Positions 1-10,900 are shown, numbered from the stretch's first letter. The stretch is DNA of 64,000 bases from Solwaraspora sp. WMMD791 (GCF_029581195.1 NZ_CP120737.1:4069001-4133000), one strand, 5' to 3'. Notes: a model not told the origin generated them from the sequence alone. Numbers and translations are program-made.

Positions 1-115
1 CGCCGCTATCCAGAACGAAGTTGTCCCTTCGGTTGGGGCGCTCAACGTGCGACACCGCGACCACCAGCGGAAACACTGCGCTGATCGTCGTACGCACTAA
101 ATGACCCAAGTCGGG

Positions 116-157
116 ACGCTCACGCAGCTCGTCGGAGTACTTCTTCGGTGCGGGCAT
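116..157 (-). mobile_element. IS3-family OrfA transposase, 5' remnant
   Basis: The minus strand reads MPAPKKYSDELRER from an ATG at 157, preceded by GGGAGGAACACCAGCG, a good ribosome binding site. This is the typical N-terminus of the IS3/IS1137-type OrfA helix-turn-helix protein. After 14 codons the similarity stops; the frame continues into sequence I do not recognise, so only the very start of the element survives, probably cut by a later rearrangement. Bases 1-115 hold nothing else I can identify. Confidence 0.6.
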
Positions 158-204
158 CGCTGGTGTTCCTCCCAGGTTTCGATGTCTCCATCAAACCCGG
201 TGCG

Positions 205-654
205 GAACACACCGTGGTCACGGCCGCGAAGAGACCCGCACCGTCAAAGCCGTCACCGTCGCCACCCCGGTGGTATCGCCTTCCCACACGCCCGGCAGGC
301 CGTGCGTGTCATCCGGACTCGCATCGTCGCTGGTAGGACCAGCAGGGAGACGGCCTACCTGACCGTGTCGCTGCCCGCCGGTGAAGCCTTGCCCCGTGAA
401 CTGCAGAGCTGGATACGCCGGCACTGGCACATCGAGAACAGACTCCATCACGTACGAGACGTGACGTTCCGTGAAGACCTCCACCAGGCCCGGACCGTAA
501 CAGGCCCACCGTTCTCGCGACGTTGCGTAACACCGCGATCGGCTGGCGCCGCACCACCGGAGCGACCAACATCGCGAGGGCAACCCGCCACGCCAACCGC
601 CGATCACACGACCTGATCACCGCCGTGACCAGCAGTTACCCAACAACGCAATAG
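205..654 (+). pseudogene. ISAs1-family transposase, frameshifted C-terminal remnant
   Basis: Three reading frames carry successive pieces of an ISAs1-type (DDE_Tnp_1-associated) transposase. First comes GHGREETRTVKAVTVATP (frame of 216), then GGIAFPHARQAVRV through RRHWHIENRLHHVRDVTFRED (frame of 101), then LATLRNTAIGWRR to a TAG at 652-654. The motif WHIENRLHHVRDVTF with its Glu is the conserved C-terminal part of this family. At least two single-base losses (near 283 and near 495-505) and a missing N-terminal half make it non-functional. It lies immediately downstream of the polymorphic toxin/immunity genes, a common neighbourhood for such elements. Confidence 0.8.
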
Positions 655-741
655 CCCTGCGGACCACACCCAGGTCAAACACGGAAATCTACGCAATCCC
701 AGTTCTCACTGAAGCTTGCGAAAACATTCTGATCTGACTTC

Positions 742-1047
742 TCATCGATACCGTCGTCGCAATTCGGATGCCAGTTCACGTAACTGCCCAAGAGCAACAT
801 CGTCGGGTCGGACCGCAAGTCGACCCGCAATGAATTTGTCGACCGAACGACGCAGAGCGGCAACCAGCTCAAGCCGGCGGCCCAGGTCCACCTCATCGAT
901 CCACAAGCAGTTTAGATCAATCGCATCCGCAACGACCTGACGGTCAGCAGGGTTACTGACGACAGAAAGAAGGTTATCCATTAGCACACCAAATGTAACA
1001 CTCCTGAGGAAAACCTCTCCATCTTCAAAAGCAACCATTGCCGACAC
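742..1047 (-). CDS. Probable immunity protein to the adjacent RHS toxin
   Basis: A 101-residue acidic cytosolic-type protein with no signal peptide and no family I recognise; mostly helical, ending in a basic tail (LRELASELRRRYR). It starts with GTG at 1047. The toxin stop codon lies 10 bases upstream and its bases run directly into the GAGG ribosome binding site of this gene, so the two should be translationally coupled. Position (directly 3' of a toxin tip), size and lower GC than the surrounding genome (33 of 60 bases GC in 781-840) all fit an immunity gene. Function is inferred from context only. An alternative is an unrelated orphan small protein carried by the neighbouring insertion-sequence debris. 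Confidence 0.6.
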   Translation of the reverse strand: MSAMVAFEDGEVFLRSVTFGVLMDNLLSVVSNPADRQVVADAIDLNCLWIDEVDLGRRLELVAALRRSVDKFIAGRLAVRPDDVALGQLRELASELRRRYR

Positions 1048-1057
1048 TGCAACCTCA

Positions 1058-4000
1058 TCAATTCAGAATATCGGTGCCGTTGATAATCATTACTCGAACC
1101 TGGATTGATCGATCCAGGCCACTATAGTACCCCATCACATCATTCACCTGCGAAGGCGACGCGCCCGTCAGATCCACGACCGCAAAATCTGACTTGTACG
1201 CATGCCTCGGAATCTGAGCAAGAAACCGAGTTCGCTGCCTATCCCAGTTCGCGAAGGCACCAGGCGCACCCATTGCATCGTATTTCACACCATTACCATC
1301 GATAAAGTCCCCGTCAGGCGCGTTGATTCCGCGAATATCTTCTCCGGGGAATATTTTATTCATTCGCTCAAGAGTTGCCTGTTCAGCCGCATTCAGAATC
1401 GGCACTGACCGTGGACAATTGTGAACCAGCACCACCGCAGGACCAGCCGACACATAATAAGTGTGGATGTCGTCGATGGTGAGGTTGTGGACCGTACGGG
1501 TGTCGGTCCACTGGCGGATTGCAGTGACCTGGACGAAGATGCCGGCGGAGGTTTGCAGCCACTGGCCGGCTGTCAACTCTGCGGCGTCGAGCCACTCGCC
1601 TTCCTCCGGCACCCAGAACGGGTGAGTGTCGGTGGCGACCAGGACCCCTTCGGCGTCACCTCGGTTGCCATCTGTGTCGACGGTAATCTCGACCAGGTTC
1701 TTCTGTCCGTGGCTGGTGATAGTGGCGACGGTCGCCTTGGCAGCGGTCTCGCCGGTTTCTGGGTCGGTGGCCACCACTAGGTCACCGACGTCGAGTTTCT
1801 CGATCGGTTTAGTCGATCCGTCAGCGAGGAGCACCAGGGTGCCTGGCACGAAGCTGCTCGTCGCACACGTTCCCAAGTCGTCGAGCTTCTTTCGACTGCT
1901 GAAGAAGGTTCCGACAGCGTCCTTGAGCTTCCCGCCCAGGTTCCACAATCGCTCACCGATTTCCTTCAGCTTCCATGGCCTCGAACCGTACCGAAGAAGC
2001 AGCTTTCCAGCAGCGCCACCCACCGCGGTCAAGACCACGTTCAAGGCCGTCATCGCACAAGCGCCCATGTCGCCCTTGATGAAACAGTCGACCGCGTCGG
2101 TGATCCCCAACTCATCCATCAGGATCTTGCCAAGCTCCATCGCCACCGCGACGACGATCTGCTTCGCCTCCTGCACATCCCGACGCGCCTGAGCAACCTC
2201 CGGCGGCACCGACGGACGCGACGGCCTCGGCACCACCGTCCACCCACCCGCCGACGACGGGCTATACACCAACCGCTGACCAACGTCCTGCCAGTACGCG
2301 TCCTCCTCCGCACCACCACCCGTCGCCAACGGCCGCAAACCATCCGGATCCGTAAACGACACCGGCGAATTGTTCGCGTACGCATAACCATGCATCTGCT
2401 GCGGATCGCCCACATCAATGATCGGATCCACCGAAATGAACCGACCAGTCTGCGGGTCATACTCCCGCGCACCCAGATGCGTCAACCCCGTCGACACATC
2501 CTGCGTACCACCGACGAAACCCTTCTCACCCAACCACTGACCAACCCCCGGCTGGCTGCCCCGCGCAGTACCGAACGGCGCCATCCGACGATGCGTGATC
2601 TGCCCCGACGCCCCGTCCACCGCAGCCTGCCCGGAACCGTGATGATCCGCAGCCTGCACCTGCACACCAGCGACAGTCCGCACCACCGTCAACTGACCGC
2701 CGACCGGGTAGTAGCGCGTCCCGTCGACCACCGAGTTGGAGCGGTTCAGCTTCAACTCCATGTTCGGCAGATACACCGTGATCGAATCCGAATCCTTCCG
2801 GACCAACCGACCACCATCGGCGTCGTACACGAAACTGGTGGTCTTCCCGTCCTCGGTCACCGACTCCAGCCGGCCCTCGGCGTTCCAGACCAGGTCCTGC
2901 TCCTCGCCAACCCGGACCCGCTTCGTCGTATTACCCGCCGCGTCGTACTCGTACGAGTACAACCGGTTACCGGCCGAGGTCTCCTCGACCACCTGCGACA
3001 ACGTGTGCGGCTGCGCCTGACCCGGCTGCGGATACGAATACGTCCGCTCCACCTCGTCCGCCCCGCCAGCGGCGTGGATCGTCTCGCTCAACCGGTTACC
3101 GGCCAGGTCGTACTCGTAAGAATGGTGGTACGGTGCCGGACCGCCCACCCCGCTGGTGCCCGGACCACCCGCACACGGATCACTCGCGGTCGTCGCCGTG
3201 CTCCAGGCCCGCGTCATCCGCCGCAGGTAGTCGTACTGGAAGCACTGGATGTCCCGGACACCGGTGCCCGGCCGGTCAGCGATCCACAGCACGTTACCGA
3301 TAGCGTCGTACTCGTAGTGCTGGTCGATGTCGCTGGTCGGCACCATCGGGTTCTCGCCCGCGAACGCCTGACGGCTCAGCATCGACCGGGTCAGCCGCTT
3401 GGTGCCCTCCTCGTAGAAGTAGGTGCCGTAGACCTTGCGGCTGCCGACGCTCGACTCTGCCTGCAGCAGCTCGCCGGTCTGCGCATACTCGGCCCGGCTG
3501 AGATACGTGGACGACGAGTTGCCGATCTTCGTTACCCGCTGCAGATCGTCGTACGTGTACACGATGCCCTCGCCCGGGAGCCCGCCGCTCGCCGGGAAGC
3601 TCGTGCTCTGCACCGTGCCGTCTTGGTTGTACTGGGTAAAGAATCGATAGGTTCCGGCGAGTTCGGCGTGCGTGTCTGCTTCCGGGATCGAGTAGCGAAC
3701 CTCCTGCACCCGATATAACGCATCTCTAGCGGGGTAGATGGTGTGGTATTTGTGGCCACCATCGACGATACGGGTGGCGAAGTAGAGCTGCCCCTTCGCG
3801 ATGGTGTCGTAGCCCCACTCGGCCAGCTTGGTCCCGGTCGCGACCGAACCCTCGTATGTCCCGGTCTTGCGGCCGAGCACATCGTAGGTGTGGCTCAGCG
3901 TGACGCCGCGGCCGTCCGTGGTCGAGGTCAGCTGATCGTAGTCGTTGTAGGTGAAGGTGCTGGTCCCGCTGTCCGGGTCGACCGCTTCGATCTTGCGGCC

Positions 4001-7000
4001 CCGCTGGTCGTACTCGTAGGTCCACACGTTGCCGGCCGGGTCGGTGACGCTGGCCTGCTGACCGGCCGGGGTGTAGGTGTAGGTGGTGCTGTCGTGACCG
4101 CCGCTCGGCCCGGCACCGTGGTACTGCTTCAACTCGACGACCTGACCGCGGGCGTCGGTGACGGTGGTGGTCGGGGTGCCGCCGGTCGGCGGGTCGACAT
4201 TGACGCGGTCACCGCCGTACGTGGTGACCGTCCGCCACTTCTCCTGGCCGGCCACCTGGGTGATGGTGTGCTTGACCCGGTCGAGGCCGTCGTACTCGTA
4301 CACCGTCTGCAGGTCGACGTCGCCGTTGACCGTCTTCAACAGCGTGCCCGACGGTGCGCCGGCGGCATGGAACTTGTCGTTGAACTTCGCCACCTTCCCC
4401 GTGGCGGTGTAGAAAGTCTCCGAGACGAGCCGTCCACTGTCCGGCCCGGGCACCTGGATCTGCCGAGGACGCAGGAACCCGTCGTAGATGGTGTATTCGG
4501 CGTTCGATACGCCGTTGACGATCTGCTCTTTCTTCACCGAAACCGGCGCGTTGTCCTGGTTATGGTAGGTGTAGCGGACACTTGGCTCGTTGGGGAAACT
4601 CGCCTTGGTCTTGTCCGGCAGCCAGACCCGGACGGTGCGGCCCAGCTTGTCGTAGTCGACGTCGGTGCGCTTGCCGTTCCAGTCGATCTGGGTGACCGGC
4701 TGCCCCCACGCCGGGTGGTAGTCGGTGGTCGCGATGAACCGGGTGTCGGCGGTGCCGACCCGGATCTGTGGCCCGGTCTCCATTTTGCGGGTGGTCAGAC
4801 CATTGGTCTCGGTGTATGCGATGTTGGTGACCGCGCCGGAGCCGTCCTGGGCCGTCAGCGGCCGACCGTACTCGTCGAAGGTGCCTTCGCCGACCGTGAC
4901 ATAGCTGGCGGCGGAACCGGTGTGGCTGCCGAGCTTCTCGATCCGGGTGGCGTTGCCCTTGGTCGGCGTCGCACCGTACGCCAGTCCGTCGTACGAGGTC
5001 CGGTTGTCAGTCAGCAGTTGGGTGGCCCGGTTGGGGTTGGCGACCGAGCAGGCGACCGAGACGGTCTCCTCCCGGGCGACCAGGGTCCGCAGCCGCAGGT
5101 TGTGGTTGTCGGCGTAGGTGGTCCGGGTGCACCGGTCGTCGGCGGGCGTGCTGACGTCGCCGAGATCCTCGACCTGCGTCACCCGGCCGACCGGGTCGGT
5201 GTAGCTGCCCGACGCCGGGTCGTAGGTGGTGACCGATCTGGTTTCCCGCCAACCGCCGGCGGCCAGCGCGGTGAAGCCCCTGCTCACCTGCGGTTTGACG
5301 AAGAACGCCCGGTCGGTGCCGCCCGGCCGGGTGTGACTGGCGGTCTCGTACCGCCACGGGCTGGTCACCGACTTGCTGCTGACCTGGGAGCCGTCGTAGA
5401 CGGCGGTCTCGATCTCGAAGCCGGCGAGTTCGTCGTGGTCGGTGTAGGAGGTGCCGACCGAATCGGTACGGGTGACCGTGCGGGTGCCACCGGCCGGGTG
5501 CTTGTCGCCGTGCATGCCGCGCAGGTAGGTGTGCTCGGTGCGGGTGGTAAAGGTGACACCGTTGCCGCGCCGCACCCGGACCTTCTCGTAGCCGCGCCAC
5601 TGGTTCCAGGTGAGGAACTTGGTGTCACCGATGCCGTCAGCGTCGGCGTGCCGCCAGGCCGCGTCACCCAGGTACTCGTAGCTGGTCACCATGTCCGGGG
5701 CCAGGGCGGTGCCGGGCTCGACGTTCGTCCGGTCCGATTCGGTGACCGACTTGACGACGTACTTGTGGAACCAGTCGGTGATCGGGTTTGCCTCGCCACC
5801 GGGTGACCATTTCACCGGATAGCAGCGACGGGTGCTGTTGCCGGCGGTCGGCAGCGAGTTCGCCGAGCAGTCCGGGGTTTCGTACGTGACGTCGACCTGC
5901 CCGCCGGAGTCGGTGTAGACGGTGGTGAGTCGGGGCCGGATCAGCGGGGCGATGTTGTCGTTGGGGATGTCGATCCGGTTGGCCAGTTGCAGTGCGCCAA
6001 GCTCGACCGATGGCACGGTCAACGGCGTGCCGCCACCGTACCGGCCCTGGTGGTCGATCTTGTGCAGCCACAGTGAGCGGCTGCCGTCGGAGTTGTTGGT
6101 GAACAGGTGGGTCAGGTTCCACGAGTCGACCGGCGTCCAACCACTGGCGGTACGGATCTCGGTGGTGATCTGGCTGACCCGCTTACGGGTCCAGAAGCTG
6201 GGCGACGACTGGCTGACCGTGCAGTGCGTGCCGGCGGCGCAGTTGCGATCCCACGGCACGTCCGGCCAGGCGTTCGCGGTGGTGTTGTTGAGCTGACCCG
6301 GTGCGCAGGTGATGCTGCCATCCGGGATGCACCGTTCGGCGTCGGTGAAGACCACCCGGGCCGCCGCCGGGGTGGAGTAGACCGCGTTGTGCCGCTGGCC
6401 GTAGTCGATCCGCTTGAGCCAGCCACCCCGGTGGTACGCGGTGCCGTTGACGCTGGTCTGTGCCCGCAGGGCGTAGTGGTTCGTCTCCCGCTCGTAGAAG
6501 TAGGAGGTGACGTTGCCGTGCCGGTCCTTGACGTAGTCGAGGTTCCACCGCCACGCCTGGTGGCACCAGGCGTTCGCCAGGGTGGTGTTGTAACACGGTT
6601 CGTTGACGTCGTCGCCGAAGACCGGCACCGTCCACACCGAGTTGGTTTCGGCGTTGCCGGACGCCCAGCCGTACAGCCGGTTCAGCCCGAAGTAGTGCTC
6701 GGTGCCGTCGATCGTGGTGACCTTCCAGAACTCACCATCGTTGTCACCGTTGACGGCGCCGTCGACCGGGCCGTCGGACCGTTCGATCTTCGACCCGTCG
6801 TCGTTGGCGAACCGCCAGGTGTCTCCGGTACGCACCAGGGTGCTGGACCGGCCGTTGAGCATCAGGACGGCGTTGTCGAACGCCCAGCACAGGTCGCCCA
6901 TGCCGTCGCGGCCGTCGTCGAGGCAGGTGTTGTAGCGGCGTTCCACGTACCCGGGCTCGTAGCTGAAGCCCTCACCCAGCCAGGAGCCCTGGTTGTTGGT

Positions 7001-7864
7001 GGTCGCGGTCCGGCCGTCGGTGGCCTGCGAGTTGTATCCGAGCACCACCGACGGGGCCAGCCCGCCTGGCACCGGCGGCACCCGCATCGGGTACGACCAG
7101 TTGAACGCACCCGACGACGGCGACACGTTCCACTTCGACGACGGCGCGAACTCGGTCGCGCCGAAGCTGCCCTGCGCGGAAGCCTCCGAGGCGACCATCG
7201 CGAACAACGCGGTGCCGGCACCGACGTCGATCGTGGCGGTGAGGGTGTCCGCTTCCGTGTTGTTGACCGCCGGCACCGGCTCCGGCGCGCACGCCGGCGC
7301 GTCCGGCGTCGTCAACGCGCACTCGGGCAACCGGACCAGACGCAACCGGGCACCGAAGTCTCCGCCGTACGCGTCGGCGATCCCGGCGTAGCTCAACGCC
7401 AGCCGTACGGTGCCCGCACCGGTCTCGCCAGCGGCCCGGCCGATCCGGGTGACCGGCCCGTCGACCTTCGCTTTCGTCGACACCGCGCGGTCGAGGGTCT
7501 GCACCCGCACCTTGCTCGGCGGTGCGGTGCCGGCCGCCCGGCCCGCGGCACCTGCCGGGCTGGCCACCGGCGTCACCGGTACCTCCACCGTCCCGGCCGC
7601 CGGCCAGGCAACCTCCGGTGCGGTACGCAGCGCCGCCTGCACCACTGGGTTGGGCTCGCGGGGCGGCACCGGTGCCGCCGGGCGGTCCGGGGCCGGCTCG
7701 TCCTGCTGCTGGACGGCCGGAGCTTTGGAGGCAGGCTCGGCTCGGGCCGGGCTCTCCACCCCCTGGAGCAGACCGGCGGCGACAACGACCGCCGTCGCCC
7801 AGGTGACGCCGACGGTCAGCCGTCGACGGCGGGTCGGGGTCGCAACCAGAATCCGGGAACTCAT
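1058..7864 (-). CDS. Secreted RHS/YD-repeat polymorphic toxin with PT-HINT domain
   Basis: About 2268 residues. The N-terminus has a signal peptide (RRRR then a hydrophobic stretch ending PARA). Next come the actinobacterial RHS N-terminal region (FNWSYPMRVPPVPGGLAPS) and many YD repeats (YEYDxxGN type) that should form a hollow beta-cocoon. The RHS core DPQTGRFISVDPI sits near residue 1800, followed by a hydrophobic helical segment (CAMTALNVVLTAVGGAAG). A HINT domain of about 150 residues runs from CATSSFVPGTLVLLADG to THPFWV to HTYYVSAGPAVVLVHN, followed by Cys. The last about 119 residues are the toxin tip (DGDFIDGNGVKYDAMG, YKSDFAVVDL), which I cannot assign to a family. The start is taken as ATG 7864 because GGAG stands 5 bases upstream; ATG 7906 is in frame but has no ribosome binding site. 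It follows the LamG gene in the same operon. Confidence 0.9.
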   Translation of the reverse strand: MSSRILVATPTRRRRLTVGVTWATAVVVAAGLLQGVESPARAEPASKAPAVQQQDEPAPDRPAAPVPPREPNPVVQAALRTAPEVAWPAAGTVEVPVTPVASPAGAAGRAAGTAPPSKVRVQTLDRAVSTKAKVDGPVTRIGRAAGETGAGTVRLALSYAGIADAYGGDFGARLRLVRLPECALTTPDAPACAPEPVPAVNNTEADTLTATIDVGAGTALFAMVASEASAQGSFGATEFAPSSKWNVSPSSGAFNWSYPMRVPPVPGGLAPSVVLGYNSQATDGRTATTNNQGSWLGEGFSYEPGYVERRYNTCLDDGRDGMGDLCWAFDNAVLMLNGRSSTLVRTGDTWRFANDDGSKIERSDGPVDGAVNGDNDGEFWKVTTIDGTEHYFGLNRLYGWASGNAETNSVWTVPVFGDDVNEPCYNTTLANAWCHQAWRWNLDYVKDRHGNVTSYFYERETNHYALRAQTSVNGTAYHRGGWLKRIDYGQRHNAVYSTPAAARVVFTDAERCIPDGSITCAPGQLNNTTANAWPDVPWDRNCAAGTHCTVSQSSPSFWTRKRVSQITTEIRTASGWTPVDSWNLTHLFTNNSDGSRSLWLHKIDHQGRYGGGTPLTVPSVELGALQLANRIDIPNDNIAPLIRPRLTTVYTDSGGQVDVTYETPDCSANSLPTAGNSTRRCYPVKWSPGGEANPITDWFHKYVVKSVTESDRTNVEPGTALAPDMVTSYEYLGDAAWRHADADGIGDTKFLTWNQWRGYEKVRVRRGNGVTFTTRTEHTYLRGMHGDKHPAGGTRTVTRTDSVGTSYTDHDELAGFEIETAVYDGSQVSSKSVTSPWRYETASHTRPGGTDRAFFVKPQVSRGFTALAAGGWRETRSVTTYDPASGSYTDPVGRVTQVEDLGDVSTPADDRCTRTTYADNHNLRLRTLVAREETVSVACSVANPNRATQLLTDNRTSYDGLAYGATPTKGNATRIEKLGSHTGSAASYVTVGEGTFDEYGRPLTAQDGSGAVTNIAYTETNGLTTRKMETGPQIRVGTADTRFIATTDYHPAWGQPVTQIDWNGKRTDVDYDKLGRTVRVWLPDKTKASFPNEPSVRYTYHNQDNAPVSVKKEQIVNGVSNAEYTIYDGFLRPRQIQVPGPDSGRLVSETFYTATGKVAKFNDKFHAAGAPSGTLLKTVNGDVDLQTVYEYDGLDRVKHTITQVAGQEKWRTVTTYGGDRVNVDPPTGGTPTTTVTDARGQVVELKQYHGAGPSGGHDSTTYTYTPAGQQASVTDPAGNVWTYEYDQRGRKIEAVDPDSGTSTFTYNDYDQLTSTTDGRGVTLSHTYDVLGRKTGTYEGSVATGTKLAEWGYDTIAKGQLYFATRIVDGGHKYHTIYPARDALYRVQEVRYSIPEADTHAELAGTYRFFTQYNQDGTVQSTSFPASGGLPGEGIVYTYDDLQRVTKIGNSSSTYLSRAEYAQTGELLQAESSVGSRKVYGTYFYEEGTKRLTRSMLSRQAFAGENPMVPTSDIDQHYEYDAIGNVLWIADRPGTGVRDIQCFQYDYLRRMTRAWSTATTASDPCAGGPGTSGVGGPAPYHHSYEYDLAGNRLSETIHAAGGADEVERTYSYPQPGQAQPHTLSQVVEETSAGNRLYSYEYDAAGNTTKRVRVGEEQDLVWNAEGRLESVTEDGKTTSFVYDADGGRLVRKDSDSITVYLPNMELKLNRSNSVVDGTRYYPVGGQLTVVRTVAGVQVQAADHHGSGQAAVDGASGQITHRRMAPFGTARGSQPGVGQWLGEKGFVGGTQDVSTGLTHLGAREYDPQTGRFISVDPIIDVGDPQQMHGYAYANNSPVSFTDPDGLRPLATGGGAEEDAYWQDVGQRLVYSPSSAGGWTVVPRPSRPSVPPEVAQARRDVQEAKQIVVAVAMELGKILMDELGITDAVDCFIKGDMGACAMTALNVVLTAVGGAAGKLLLRYGSRPWKLKEIGERLWNLGGKLKDAVGTFFSSRKKLDDLGTCATSSFVPGTLVLLADGSTKPIEKLDVGDLVVATDPETGETAAKATVATITSHGQKNLVEITVDTDGNRGDAEGVLVATDTHPFWVPEEGEWLDAAELTAGQWLQTSAGIFVQVTAIRQWTDTRTVHNLTIDDIHTYYVSAGPAVVLVHNCPRSVPILNAAEQATLERMNKIFPGEDIRGINAPDGDFIDGNGVKYDAMGAPGAFANWDRQRTRFLAQIPRHAYKSDFAVVDLTGASPSQVNDVMGYYSGLDRSIQVRVMIINGTDILN

Positions 7865-7910
7865 CACCACTCCAGAGGGCAGACGAGGCGGGGACGGCAC
7901 ACGCATCAGA

Positions 7911-10900
7911 TCAGAGGTACGGGTTGAGCTCGGGGATGGCTATTTCCTGGATCGTTTGGTCGTCGGCGACCCCGGTGTAGACCCGTACCTCGTCGACGAC
8001 ACCGCCGAGGTACTGGCCGAAGCTGCCGTCGTGCAGGGCCCGACCGATCTGCAGCGGCCCGTCCGCCCGCCAGCCGGCGGTGTAGGTGGTGGCAGCGGTC
8101 GTGGCGACCTCGCCGTTGACGTAGAGCCGCACCTCGTTGCGGAACGCGTCGTAGACCACCGCCACGTGCTGGCCGTGCTGGTCGGTGCTCGGCAACAGGT
8201 TGCCGTTGAAGACCACGGTGGTCTGCGGATTGTTGATGTCGCTGTGCGGCAGCACCAGCTCCCACCGGTCGGCGCTGCCGCAGCGGATCACGAATCCGCT
8301 CGCTGCGACGCCGGCCTGGGAAAGCACCGCCTGGTCCCGGTCGCCGCAGGTCGGACTGGGCAGCCGCACCCGGGCGGCGACGGTGAAGCTGCCGTCGGTC
8401 ACCGCCACCGGCGCTTCGGTGCGGGCCCGGTCGTCGACCCCGTCGAGCACCAGATGGCCGCCGCCGACCATTGCCGGCTCCGCGAACGGATCCGCGTCGA
8501 GGTCCGGTGCGTACAGCTGGGCGCCGCCTTCCAGCAGCAGCTCCTGCCCGTTCTCGTCGTAGGCGGGGCTGCGGTCGTCGGACACATCGTCCAGCGGCCA
8601 GTAGCCCAGCCGTACCGGCCGCAGGGTGGACAGCTCGCTCACCTCGCGGGGCACCAGCACCCGGTCGAAGACGGCGATGTCGGCCAGCTCACCGGCCCAG
8701 CCGGCGGTGTGGCCGCTGCGGGCGTACGCCCGACCGATCTGCACCGCGCCCCGCGACGTCCAGGCCGACCGGCGCTGCACCGTCGGCTGGACGTCGCCGT
8801 TGACGTACAGCGTCATCGTCTTCAACTCCGGGTCGTACGCCGCCGCCAGGTGGGTCCACTCGTCGCGTACGGCCGGCGCGGTGCTGGTCACCGACCAGCC
8901 GGTCAGCGACAGCACGTCCGTCGACGGGATCGCGAACTCCCACTTGCCGCTCGCGGCGTCGAAGCCGAGGGTGAAGCCGGGCTCGCCGCTGCCGTCCTGG
9001 CTGATCGCGACCCGGTCGGTGGTGTCGTCGGTCAGCCGCACCCAGGCGCTGGCCCCGAACCCGGTCGACGTGTCGATCAGCGCCGAACTGGTGGTGGCCA
9101 GGTAGCTGTCGGCGGCGTCGCCGGTGAACCGGATGGCCCGGTCGAACTGGCACTGGGGGCCGGAGTCACCGCAGCCAGGACCGGCCACCCCGAACGTCGC
9201 CCCGGATCCGGCGGTCGCCGGATGGTTGCCGCGCGCGTCCTCAGCTGATGTGGCACCGGCTGTTTCGCCGAGCCCCCATTCGCCGGCCGCCAGCCGGGTC
9301 GGCACGGAGAAGACACAGGTGGCGATCGCCGACCGCAGGCCGGACTGGTCGACCGCCTGCACGGTGACGAAGTTCGGACCGTCGTCGACCGGCATCCAGC
9401 GCAGCGACACCGGGCCGCCGCCGCTGGCGGGGACCAACTCGTTGCTCGTCGACGGGTTGGTGTTGAAGCCGTACAGGTAGCGGACCGCGTCGGTGGACGA
9501 CGAGTCGAAGGTGAAGGTGCCGTAGATGCCGACCCCGCCCCGGTGCTGGTCGTCCTCGACGCAGGCGCTGGTGTGCTCGCCGGCGTCGAGCGGCAGGTAC
9601 TCCGGCGAGTCGATGTCCGGCGCGGCCGGCGCGGTGGAGTCGTAGACGAACTGGCAGTTCGCGTGCGCATCCGCCTCCCAGCTCCATTTGCTCCAGGCGT
9701 GCGAGTCGCCGGTGCGCACCTCCCAGGTGATCGGGGTGTTCTGCGGGATGTTCGACGGCAGGGTGTACTGGAAGCGGGACCCGCTGGCCTTCCACCCGGT
9801 GGTGAAGTAGCGGTTCACCCGGGTGCCGGCCGCGTCGTACCAGTAGTAGAGGATCTCGCCACGGACCTGCTCGGTGTGCGCCGAGCTGTGGTCCGGGTCG
9901 CGCAACACCATGAACAGCGTCGGCGGGGTGTCGACGTACGGGCGGTTGGTGCCGGTGACGCAGACCCCGCCCGGCGACATTGTCAGATCCGCCCGCTTCG
10001 GCTGGGTCGGCGTCCGGTTGTAGTGCACCGACAGGATCGCGTTGCCGCAGAACCGCTTGAACGCCTCCTGGTCGCTCTCGTTCGTGGCAGCGAGCCCGAA
10101 CGTCGTGGTCGACCAGCCCTTTGACGCGGCCTCCCGCACCGCGGCGGTGGCGGTGAAGCCGACGTTCTGGTTGGTCGACGTGCAGGAGCTCTGCTTCGCG
10201 GTCGGCGCCTTCGTCTGCTGCAGCACGCTCAGCGCCGGCTTGTTGTTCCAGTTCGTGCCGGAGCTGATCCCGGACCCGGCACGGTACAGCGAGACGTTCT
10301 TGGCAGTCGAGTTGTACGTGTGGGTCATCGTGACCCGGAACTCGGCGCTCAGGATGGTCCGCCCCGAGTACGGCGTCGGCAGCGCGTAGTAGATCCGTTT
10401 GACCCCGACGTCGTTGCACTGCCCGGAGCTCACCGGGCAGTCGCCGACGCCCTCGGTGCCGGAGAACTTCCAGTACTCCTGGTTGGGGTATCCGCTGGCC
10501 ACCATCGCCCAGGAGCTGTTGCGGGTGTCCTGCCAGATCGGGTCGATGTAGACCGGCCAGCGGGTGTCCGGGTCGGTGAGCATTGCCTGGTCCGGCACCA
10601 GGGTCAGCTGGTCACCGTCGATCCGCCAGTCAACCGGGGCGAGGCTGGCGCCAGGTGGCGCGGCCTCGGCCGGGTCGCTGGCGACGGCGGCCGCGTCGGG
10701 TGCCGCCGCATCGGTGGCGGCCCGGCCCTGCGGTGCCGCGCCCGGCTCGCCCGAGTCCCACATCACCGGGGCGGCGGCCTCCAGCACCGGCGCACCGGAC
10801 GTCGTGTCGACGGCGGCGAGCCCACCGTCGGCACTGTCCTGCACGGTCAACCCGGTCGTGGCCAGGTCGAACTGCAGCTCGGCGAGCTCCGGCTGCTGGG

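Noticed and set aside
675-896. 73-codon minus-strand frame overlapping the putative immunity gene
   Set aside because: Different frame, no ribosome binding site; the 742-1047 frame is coupled to the toxin.
3743-5806. 687-codon plus-strand open frame opposite the RHS gene
   Set aside because: Low-complexity Val/Gly/Arg composition and no domain; it is an antisense shadow of the GC-rich toxin gene, as are the frames at 6107-7927 and 2390-3718.
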